From Pseudomonadota bacterium (lineage in GTDB: Bacteria; Pseudomonadota; Alphaproteobacteria; Rickettsiales; UBA1997): a stretch of DNA of 48,306 bases. The notes under the pieces are model-generated. The model was not told where the DNA came from. It did not search any database and saw only the letters and a list, made by a program, of their open reading frames with translations. Where the stretch lies: positions 1 to 48,306 of the forward strand of contig JAGWWH010000011.1 of assembly GCA_018970485.1 (NCBI GenBank), written 5' to 3'. Position 1 is the first letter of the stretch. Every line of letters begins with the position of its first letter. This document shows positions 41,971-48,306 of this stretch, one piece after another. The translations under genes and the position numbers were made by a program.

Positions 41971-43578
41971 TTATTGATTAAATTTATTAGTCACCGGATA
42001 GCGCCGATCCTTGTCGAAAGCCATGTCAGAGATTTTTGGGCCCAAGCAAGATTGACGACGTTTATACTCGCTAATATGCAAAAGTTTGGCGACTTTTTTT
42101 ACCAAGTTTTCGTCAAAATTTTTGGCGATTTCTGCGATCGATTTTTTTTCTTCAATCAAAGCAAAGAGGATTTTGTCGAGTATCTCATAATCCGGTAAGG
42201 AGTCGCTATCTTTCTGATTCGGACGTAGTTCTGCAGTTGGCGCTTTGGTCAAAATATTTTGCGGAATCACATCTTTTTTTAACTCCGCCAATTCGTAAAC
42301 TTGCGTTTTGTAGAGATCTTTAAGCGGATTAAATGCGCCACACATGTCGCCGTAAAGCGTTGCGTAGCCCGTCGCTAGCTCGGATTTATTTCCGGTCGAA
42401 AGTAAAAGCGCGCCAGAATTATTTGAGAGAGCCATCAAAATATTTCCGCGAATTCGCGACTGTAAATTTTCCTGAGTTAGTTCTGCGACGTCATGCTGAG
42501 CCTGTCGAAGCATGAACAGCATTGATTCGAAAGCTGGCTCAATCGACACCACTTCCAATTTCACGTCTAAATTCTCCGCGCATTTTTTTGCATCATTCAT
42601 CGATTCATCAGAAGAATAGCGGCTCGGCAAGGCGTAGAGCGAAACATTTTCTTTCCCCAAAGCATCAACGGCCATTGCGGCAACCAAGGCAGAATCAATT
42701 CCGCCAGACATTCCGAGCAAAACTTTTTTAAATTCATTTTTACGAACATAGTCGCGAAGGCCGAGAATGCAGGCTTGGTAGTTGCGTTCGGTTATCGTGC
42801 TTCGCGCTTCGTGCTTCGTGCTTGGTGAAATTTCGCCGGATTTTTCTATTTCGATTACTGCGGAATCTTCGGTGAATTCCTTCATTTGCAGAACTATTTC
42901 GCCTTGCGAATTCATCGCGAAGGAAGAGCCGTCGAAGACTAGAGAATCTTGGCCTCCAATTTGATTCACATAAATCAAATTCTTGCCCAATTTTTTTGCG
43001 GCTTGTTCTCGGTATTCGTGCTTTCTGCTGGAGTAAGGAGAGGCGTTGAGAGTGATTGCCGCGTCGAAAATTTGTTCACGCAGTAAAAAAATATTTCGTG
43101 AATCCCACAAATCTTCACAGACCAAAATCGCCAAAGTTAGGCCGCGAAATTCAACCAAGGATAAAATCTGCGAAGGCTCGAAATATCTGGCTTCGTCGAA
43201 TACGCCAAAATTTGGCAAAGTTTTTTTGTTAATAATTTTTTTGATCTCGCCTTGCTCGATTAACAAGGCCGAATTGCGAATAACTTCTTTTTTTCTCTCA
43301 AGATCATTTGTCGGCGCGCCCAGTAAAATAGCGCATTTAGAGTCTTTTGTTTCCTTGATGATCTCCAAAACTTTTTCCTGACATTTGTTAACAAAATCTT
43401 TTTTCTGCCAAAGATCTTCGCAAGGATAGCCGCAGATCGTCATTTCTGGAAATACCGCGAGATCACACCCAGACTCATTCGCGCGCTTAAACTCGCGAAG
43501 AATTTTTTGCGCATTTCCATCTAAATCACCGACGATTGAATTAATCTGCGCGAGGTAAATTTTAAGTTTTGCGGTCAT
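41971..43578 (-). CDS. nadE: Glutamine-dependent NAD+ synthetase
   Basis: NadE amidates deamido-NAD to NAD. From ATG 43578 (MTAKLKIYLAQINSIVGDLD) the 535-residue protein has an N-terminal nitrilase glutaminase domain with catalytic Glu45 (FPEMTICG), Lys near 118 and Cys154 (ILVCEDLWDS), and a C-terminal synthetase with SGGIDSAL (291-298) and RSRIRG-type QSRIRGNILMALSNNSG. The longer frame to 43704 adds a basic stretch unlike the family. Two segments look repeat-derived: residues 251-262 (tandem CGTGCTT units) and 356-363 (family A half-repeat). It follows gabD by 2 nt. Confidence 0.94.
   Translation of the reverse strand: MTAKLKIYLAQINSIVGDLDGNAQKILREFKRANESGCDLAVFPEMTICGYPCEDLWQKKDFVNKCQEKVLEIIKETKDSKCAILLGAPTNDLERKKEVIRNSALLIEQGEIKKIINKKTLPNFGVFDEARYFEPSQILSLVEFRGLTLAILVCEDLWDSRNIFLLREQIFDAAITLNASPYSSRKHEYREQAAKKLGKNLIYVNQIGGQDSLVFDGSSFAMNSQGEIVLQMKEFTEDSAVIEIEKSGEISPSTKHEARSTITERNYQACILGLRDYVRKNEFKKVLLGMSGGIDSALVAAMAVDALGKENVSLYALPSRYSSDESMNDAKKCAENLDVKLEVVSIEPAFESMLFMLRQAQHDVAELTQENLQSRIRGNILMALSNNSGALLLSTGNKSELATGYATLYGDMCGAFNPLKDLYKTQVYELAELKKDVIPQNILTKAPTAELRPNQKDSDSLPDYEILDKILFALIEEKKSIAEIAKNFDENLVKKVAKLLHISEYKRRQSCLGPKISDMAFDKDRRYPVTNKFNQ
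42491..42515. repeat. Family A half-repeat embedded in nadE
   Basis: GTCATGCTGAGCCTGTCGAA plus GCATG (42491-42515) is one arm of family A. It is read in frame as MLRQAQHD within nadE, in a loop before the conserved ENLQSRIRGN motif. Confidence 0.85.
42796..42823. repeat. Tandem heptamer CGTGCTT within nadE
   Basis: Four tandem seven-base units (CGTGCTT, CGCGCTT, CGTGCTT, CGTGCTT) are translated as KHEARST between the nitrilase and synthetase domains of NadE. Confidence 0.8.
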
Positions 43579-43580
43579 TT

Positions 43581-45008
43581 TTAGAAGCTGATGTGAAGAG
43601 TTTTTACCTGCGAAAACTCTAAGATTCCGAGATGTGATCCTTCGCGGCCGAAGCCGGAATGTTTGATGCCGCCAAAGGGCGCAACTTCGGTGGCGAAGGT
43701 GCAATCGTTGATGGCGACCATGCCGAATCCTAATGCGTCAGCAATGCGCCAGATGCGGGCGTTATCGGCGGTGTAGAGATAAGAGCCGAGGCCGTAATCA
43801 GTATCGTTGGATTTTTGAATTACTTCTTCTTCGGAAGTGAATTTTTGAATCGCGGCAACTGCGCCAAAAATTTCTTCCTGAGCAATTTTCATGTCATGCG
43901 AAACTTTGGTGAGTATGGTTGGAGCGAAGAATTGACCAGAGATTACTTTTCCGCCAATTTCGCATTTCGCGCCATTTTTTATCGCTTCCTCAACAAGGCG
44001 TTCGACCTTTTTTACTGCCGCATCAGAAATCATTGGACCCATATTCGGCGAGCCTTCGAGGCCATTACCAACTTTTAGTTTTTTTACTTCCGCTAAAAGT
44101 TTTTCGACAAATTTATCGTGAATTTTTTCTTCAACAAAAATGCGATTTACACAAGTGCAGGCTTGTCCGCCATTGCGATATTTAGCGTGCATTAATCCCG
44201 TGATTGCATTGTCCAAATCGGCATCAGCAAAAACAATAAACGGAGCAGAGCCGCCGAGCTCAAGCGAGACGCGCTTTAAATCTTCAGCACATTGTCTGTT
44301 GAGTAATTTTCCTACGCGAGTTGATCCAGTGAAGCTGATTTTACGCACTAATTTATTGCGACAAAATTCTTCCCCGATCACTTGTGCATCGCCATTAATC
44401 ACGTTGAAAACGCCGTCAGGAACTCCGGCTTCTTTTGCCAAAACTGCCAAAGCCAAAGCAGAAAATGGTGTGAGTTCGGAAGGTTTTAAAATCAGACTGC
44501 ATCCCGCAGCCATTGCCGCGGCGGCTTTGCGCGTAATCATCGCTGAAGGAAAATTCCACGGCGTGATTGCAGCAACAACTCCAACCGGCTCAAGCTGCGT
44601 AATAATTTTTTGATTCTGTTTTGGCGCTGGAATCGTGTCGCCATAATTGCGCTTTGCTTCTTCGGCAAACCATTCAACAAAATTCGCGCCGTAAAGAATT
44701 TCGCCACGTGCTTCGGCGAGAGGTTTTCCTTGTTCGATTGTAAGAATTTCTGCTAACTCTTCCTGATTTTTTAAAATTAATTCGTACCAGTTTTTAAGAA
44801 TTTTTGCGCGCTCTTTTCCGGCTAATTTTTTCCATTTTTCGAAGGCGATTTTAGCGCCAGAAATTGCATTTTTTGTATCTTGCGCATCGCAGCTCGGAAC
44901 CTTGCCAATCAAGGCTTGATTCGCAGGATTGAAGACGGATATTTTCTCTTCTTTATCCAACCATTTTCCAGCAATAAAATTTTTCTCTTGGAAAAGACGA
45001 GTTTTCAT
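43581..45008 (-). CDS. gabD: Succinate-semialdehyde dehydrogenase
   Basis: A 475-residue NAD(P)-dependent aldehyde dehydrogenase closest in pattern to GabD: FIAGKWLD start, ITPWNFPSAMITRKAAAAMAAGC, catalytic Glu250 (SLELGGSAPFIVF), Cys284 (GGQACTCVNR) and the EVAPFGGIKHSGFGREG tail. It oxidises succinate semialdehyde to succinate. No GABA transaminase is nearby, so another aldehyde (such as glutarate semialdehyde) is possible. nadE begins 2 nt downstream, so enzyme and cofactor synthesis are probably co-expressed. Confidence 0.88.
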   Translation of the reverse strand: MKTRLFQEKNFIAGKWLDKEEKISVFNPANQALIGKVPSCDAQDTKNAISGAKIAFEKWKKLAGKERAKILKNWYELILKNQEELAEILTIEQGKPLAEARGEILYGANFVEWFAEEAKRNYGDTIPAPKQNQKIITQLEPVGVVAAITPWNFPSAMITRKAAAAMAAGCSLILKPSELTPFSALALAVLAKEAGVPDGVFNVINGDAQVIGEEFCRNKLVRKISFTGSTRVGKLLNRQCAEDLKRVSLELGGSAPFIVFADADLDNAITGLMHAKYRNGGQACTCVNRIFVEEKIHDKFVEKLLAEVKKLKVGNGLEGSPNMGPMISDAAVKKVERLVEEAIKNGAKCEIGGKVISGQFFAPTILTKVSHDMKIAQEEIFGAVAAIQKFTSEEEVIQKSNDTDYGLGSYLYTADNARIWRIADALGFGMVAINDCTFATEVAPFGGIKHSGFGREGSHLGILEFSQVKTLHISF

Positions 45009-45070
45009 GGAGATTAAAAAATAATTAATTTTCTCGAGACGTTTTGAGCTCGTATTCGAACTTCAGACAA

Positions 45071-45445
45071 ATGCATAACATCCTCGCCTTTCTAACTTTC
45101 CGCACCGTAATTATTTTTGCATCAACTGCCTTTTCGCTAGCGGTGGTGATGCTGCTTTTGAACATCATTACGATTGATGAATTAGCGTTGATTTTAAAAC
45201 TTTCTCCTGAAGCAACAAACGCTCTAAGGCTAGTATTTTCAAGGATTCAGGAGGTTACCGGGAATATTATGGACATTATCGGACAGCTCCTAAACAAGCT
45301 ATTTGGTTGGGCTGGCGTCGATGTCGATCTCAGCAAAATTAAGGTTGATCTTCATGATGGCAGCGCTGCTAACGGTGCTGCACAAAATCCCCCAAGCGGC
45401 ATGGCTCCTGGTCGCGTTCCTCTGAATCCTAATCCACAACAATAG
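45071..45445 (+). CDS. Small single-span membrane protein upstream of ubiB
   Basis: A 124-residue protein from ATG 45071 with one or two hydrophobic stretches (about 10-35, VIIFASTAFSLAVVMLLLNII) and a low-complexity Pro/Gly/Asn-rich tail (NPPSGMAPGRVPLNPNPQQ). An earlier in-frame start at 45044 is possible. Its TAG overlaps the GTG of ubiB. I do not recognise a family; the coupling suggests a link with UbiB or simply shared transcription. Confidence 0.65.
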   Translation: MHNILAFLTFRTVIIFASTAFSLAVVMLLLNIITIDELALILKLSPEATNALRLVFSRIQEVTGNIMDIIGQLLNKLFGWAGVDVDLSKIKVDLHDGSAANGAAQNPPSGMAPGRVPLNPNPQQ

Positions 45446-46695
45446 TGCTAGTCGTCGCGATCGCTAATATTTTTCGACTCGCATTTTTATTTTTGATTTC
45501 TGCGCTGATTTATTTTTTCGATAAAAATCGCGCGATTTATTTTTTTCTTAACGCCGCCGGCCCTTCATTTATCAAGCTTGGACAGGTTCTCTCGATTCGT
45601 CCCGATTTAGTTGGTGAGAAATTAGCGACGACACTTTCTTCTTTTCAAGATTCTCTCGCGCCTTTTAGCGCCAAGTTTGACGAAGATTTTCTGAAAAATT
45701 TTTTTGAGTTCAATCCAAAGCCAGTCGCTTCCGCTTCAATCGCGCAAGTTCACAAAGCAAAATTAAAAACAGGTGAAGATGTTGCGGTAAAAATTCTTCG
45801 TCCGCGCATCGCGCAAATCATGGCTCGCGACATTTCGACACTCAGAATTATCGCAAAATTTCTGCCAAGAATTTTTTCGGATATTGCTGATTTGCTCGCG
45901 CAAGTTTCAAAAAGTGAATTGGATTTATTACTTGAAGCAGCCAACGCTTCAAAGCTTCGCGAGGATTTAAAAGGAGTGAAAGGTTTTTACGTTCCGACAA
46001 TTTTTTGGAAATTTTCGAGCGAAAAAATTCTTGTTCTCGAGTGGCTTGACGGCATTCCATTTTCAAATTCACAGGCGATCAAAAACTCTTCTCACGATAA
46101 AAAACAAATCGCGCAGAACCTTGTCGTTAGCTACTTCAACCAAGTTTACGTTCACGGATTTTTCCACGGCGACATGCATCCAGGAAATTTATTTTTGCTA
46201 AAAAATGGCGATATTGGCGTGGTTGATTTTGGCATCATGGGCAAGCTCGACAAAAAAACCCGTCTCGCCGTTGCCGAAATTTTAATCGGATTCTTGCACA
46301 AAGATTACCAAAGAGTTGCCCAGCTTCACGTTGATGTGGGGCTTGTTCCCAAGGATACTGATATTGACGGTTTGGCGCTCTCTTGTCGCAAAATTGGCGA
46401 GACGGTCGTTGGCTTAAATGTGAGCGATATTTCAATCGCCAAACTCTTAACGAGTCTAATTACAATGACGCGCGACTACAAAATGGAAACGCGCCCAGAT
46501 TTGCTGTTGTTGCAAAAAACCGTACTCGTCGTCGAAGGCGTTGGCGTAACGCTTGATCCTGATCTCAACATCTGGGAATTAGCCCGCCCTTGGGTTGCTG
46601 AATGGGCGAAAAAAAATATCGGCTTTGATGCCAAAATCAGAGATGCGTTTGTCGATTTATTTGAGTTGGCGAGGAAATTTTTAAGAAGCGCATAG
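45445..46695 (+). CDS. ubiB: UbiB/ABC1-family atypical kinase
   Basis: UbiB assists ubiquinone biosynthesis at the membrane. The 416-residue protein has the family KxGQ motif SFIKLGQVLSIRPDL (44-47), the Ala-rich loop ASASIAQVHKA replacing the kinase P-loop, VAVKILRP, and the catalytic HGDMHPGN and VVDFGIMG. It starts with GTG 45445 overlapping the previous stop. The C-terminal membrane anchor of many UbiB proteins is absent or short; a hydrophobic N-terminus (about 3-24) may anchor it instead. Confidence 0.93.
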   Translation: MLVVAIANIFRLAFLFLISALIYFFDKNRAIYFFLNAAGPSFIKLGQVLSIRPDLVGEKLATTLSSFQDSLAPFSAKFDEDFLKNFFEFNPKPVASASIAQVHKAKLKTGEDVAVKILRPRIAQIMARDISTLRIIAKFLPRIFSDIADLLAQVSKSELDLLLEAANASKLREDLKGVKGFYVPTIFWKFSSEKILVLEWLDGIPFSNSQAIKNSSHDKKQIAQNLVVSYFNQVYVHGFFHGDMHPGNLFLLKNGDIGVVDFGIMGKLDKKTRLAVAEILIGFLHKDYQRVAQLHVDVGLVPKDTDIDGLALSCRKIGETVVGLNVSDISIAKLLTSLITMTRDYKMETRPDLLLLQKTVLVVEGVGVTLDPDLNIWELARPWVAEWAKKNIGFDAKIRDAFVDLFELARKFLRSA

Positions 46696-46697
46696 AT

Positions 46698-46840
46698 AAA
46701 GCCCTCTTTGCAAAAGAGGGTGGCGCGCAGCGTCGGGTGATTTTGGTGAAGCGAACTCAGTTGTGATTAATTCGCTAAAATCCTCCGTCTTGTTTTTGCA
46801 AAGCAAAAACAATCCACCTCCTTTTTCAAAGGAGGCAAAA
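46698..46840. repeat. MITE-like repeat, left copy
   Basis: An element of about 143 nt whose ends are imperfect inverted repeats (GCCCTCTTTGCAAAAGAGGG start, CCTCCTTTTTCAAAGGAGGC end). Inner hairpins include TTGTTTTTGC (46790-46799) with GCAAAAACAA (46803-46812). Its first 102 nt are identical to 48205-48306. It ends just before the SIR2-like gene. Confidence 0.88.
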
Positions 46841-46851
46841 TCCGTTAATTT

Positions 46852-48198
46852 ATGGCAAAAGATTTTACAGTTTTAGTTGTTGGTGCTGGTGCCAATGCAG
46901 ATTTTAAGCTTAGGAAAGAAGGCAATAAGACAAAGTCGATAGCTATGCCAACAGGTGAGGATTTGGTTGGGAAAATTGCGGATTGGGAAGGGCAAGTTTT
47001 GCCGAATTTGTATTGGGGTTTTATTGCTAAAATAGCGGCAAAATACTGCGAAGAACCTCAGATAGAGGAAGTCGCTGATCTTGTCGCCTCTCATGAGAAT
47101 GAGCACAATATTTACATGGTTTCCACAACAGAGATTGGCAAACAAATAGCTCTTCGCATCAAAAATGACTTCAAATCCGAGTTATTTTTCGGTGATTTGA
47201 GTTTAAGTGGTTTTGTTGTAAATCGGTCTCAAACCAACAAAAACGTTGCTGAGAAGATCAAGATCGACGATCAGCTCTGTTGGTACTACAAAATCTCCGA
47301 AATCGTTAAACACTACCAACCATTCAGCATCGACGAGATGCTTGATTCGATAAAGATCGGTAAAATTGATATAACCAGATGGTCGAATGATAACGAAGAA
47401 ATCAGGAGGTCTTTAATCCAAGCTGGAAAGGATCTAATAGCCCTATTTTTGCTGCAGAGCGAAGACAAAAAAGTTTTTGATTACGAATCTAGCTGTTGGT
47501 ATCGCCACTTGCGAAGCGCGATAATCAACTGCGGAAAAAACAAACGAGAGATCGAGGAAGAGTTAAAAAACTTTGTCATAATTTCATTTAACTATGACCG
47601 CAGTTTAGATTATTTTTTGCGTACTCGAGTTGGAGAATTTTACGATAAAATCAGAGTGATTTATCCTTACGGCTCGCTTGCCGAAAATGAGGTTTGGAAT
47701 GCAGAAAAAAAAGATTATCAAAAAATTCCTTACGCTAGCGCGGAAAATGAGAAAAAATTTAAGAACAAATGGAAAAATTTTCAGCAAGCACAAGAGCTTG
47801 CAAAGACTCTAGAAGTAATTGGAGAATTGGAGGAAATTGAGAAGGGAAAGAAGAAGATTGCCGAGGTAGAAAAGTGCGTATTTGGTTTTTGCAAAATCTA
47901 TTTTCTGGGCTTCGCTTTTCATGAAGAAAACTGCCGAATTATGGGAATGTTAAAGCCAAAATTCGAAGGAAGTCATCTTGGATTCTTGAGGGCTCTAAAA
48001 ACCAATCCGGTTTTTTATACAAATTTTGGCGATAGCTCCAAAATCAAAGATGGATTTGATTCTGTTTTTAACTCCTCTGAGTCGCGTGAAGGAGCCTGGC
48101 GAAGAGGCGACGAATTTTTTGAAATTGGTCGCTCTTCTAAAAAAGGCACATACGACGCGTTATCCCAGGATTTTGATCTGAGACTCTACAAAGTCTGA
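46852..48198 (+). CDS. SIR2-like domain protein, candidate NAD-dependent defence effector
   Basis: The 448-residue protein opens VLVVGAGANADF (8-18) and MPTGEDLV (32-39), the nucleotide-binding pattern of SIR2-like proteins. It continues with FVIISFNYDRSLDYF (about 241-255), matching the TNYDxxLE motif, then YPYGSL (271-276) where many members have HGS, and a late IYFLGFAFHEEN (349-360) like the family's ilGysxxD. Such proteins often deplete NAD in phage defence. The usual catalytic His is Tyr here, so activity is uncertain. A Lys/Glu-rich insert (about 285-345) and no membrane segment are seen. Direct MITE copies flank it. Confidence 0.7.
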   Translation: MAKDFTVLVVGAGANADFKLRKEGNKTKSIAMPTGEDLVGKIADWEGQVLPNLYWGFIAKIAAKYCEEPQIEEVADLVASHENEHNIYMVSTTEIGKQIALRIKNDFKSELFFGDLSLSGFVVNRSQTNKNVAEKIKIDDQLCWYYKISEIVKHYQPFSIDEMLDSIKIGKIDITRWSNDNEEIRRSLIQAGKDLIALFLLQSEDKKVFDYESSCWYRHLRSAIINCGKNKREIEEELKNFVIISFNYDRSLDYFLRTRVGEFYDKIRVIYPYGSLAENEVWNAEKKDYQKIPYASAENEKKFKNKWKNFQQAQELAKTLEVIGELEEIEKGKKKIAEVEKCVFGFCKIYFLGFAFHEENCRIMGMLKPKFEGSHLGFLRALKTNPVFYTNFGDSSKIKDGFDSVFNSSESREGAWRRGDEFFEIGRSSKKGTYDALSQDFDLRLYKV

Positions 48199-48204
48199 TT
48201 GAAA

Positions 48205-48306
48205 AAAGCCCTCTTTGCAAAAGAGGGTGGCGCGCAGCGTCGGGTGATTTTGGTGAAGCGAACTCAGTTGTGATTAATTCGCTAAAATCCTCCGTCTTGT
48301 TTTTGC
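48205..48306. repeat. MITE-like repeat, right copy (cut by window edge)
   Basis: Identical over all 102 available nt to 46698-46799, same orientation, starting 6 nt after the SIR2-like stop codon. Confidence 0.9.

Noticed and set aside
43579-43704. N-terminal extension of nadE
   Set aside because: It overlaps the end of gabD and gives a basic stretch foreign to the family.

Overview
This window is a chromosomal segment of an AT-rich alphaproteobacterium, probably from or near Rickettsiales/Holosporales. The placement is inferred from gene content, since there is no rRNA here: CobS-like ATPase, hemD followed by a mitofilin/Mic60-like gene and hemY, MidA/NDUFAF7, PccA, a Fur/Mur-type regulator, and hemE next to an origin-like intergenic region. 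Several families of short palindromic repeats, decayed genes and a macro-domain protein fit a host-associated or streamlined lineage. Stop codon use (TAA, TAG and TGA all end genes) fits the standard bacterial code.

Layout. 1-3.2 kb (minus strand): ruvA, a RelBE-like toxin-antitoxin pair, ruvB, and an edge-truncated macro-domain gene, all closely packed. 3.3-6.4 kb (plus): lipB, der, cobS-like, separated by palindromic repeats. 6.4-6.9 kb: a decayed SRPBCC gene and tRNA-Arg. 7-10.2 kb (minus): sucC-sucD-recA with a clear sigma70-type promoter. 10.2-13.1 kb (plus): hemD, mitofilin-like, hemY-like. 13-18.3 kb: guaB, fur-type regulator, a zincin-like protein, a MurU-like nucleotidyltransferase, hemE, a putative oriC and bolA. 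18.4-25.1 kb: clpX-clpP diverging from grpE, then tRNA-CAT, rpmI-rplT, DUF2628, midA, a CNNM/CorC protein and tadA. 25.3-32.4 kb: parA and parB separated by oppositely oriented putP-putA, with two parS-like sites flanking parA. 32.5-37 kb: tatD, nadD, ubiA and pccA. 37-39.8 kb: a broken hisC-like aminotransferase and an ABC exporter interrupted by an in-frame TGA. 39.9-45 kb (minus): gabD-nadE, then an RDD protein, a small CxxC membrane protein and gltX. 45-48.3 kb (plus): a small membrane protein, ubiB, and a SIR2-like gene between two direct copies of a MITE-like repeat.

How the genes work together. Haem synthesis (hemD, hemE), ubiquinone synthesis (ubiA, ubiB, midA-associated complex I assembly), proline uptake and oxidation to glutamate (putP, putA), propionyl-CoA entry (pccA), succinyl-CoA synthetase (sucCD) and succinate semialdehyde oxidation (gabD) point to a respiring organism that uses amino acids as fuel. 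The oriC-like region, parA, parB and parS-like sites form a replication and segregation neighbourhood. RecA, RuvA and RuvB supply recombination.

Most notable points: the macro-domain gene in the ruv cluster; the repeat-flanked SIR2-like gene (a possible NAD-dependent defence cargo); the parA/parB split; the hemE-bolA origin candidate; and palindromic repeats that have become part of lipB, nadD and nadE coding sequence.
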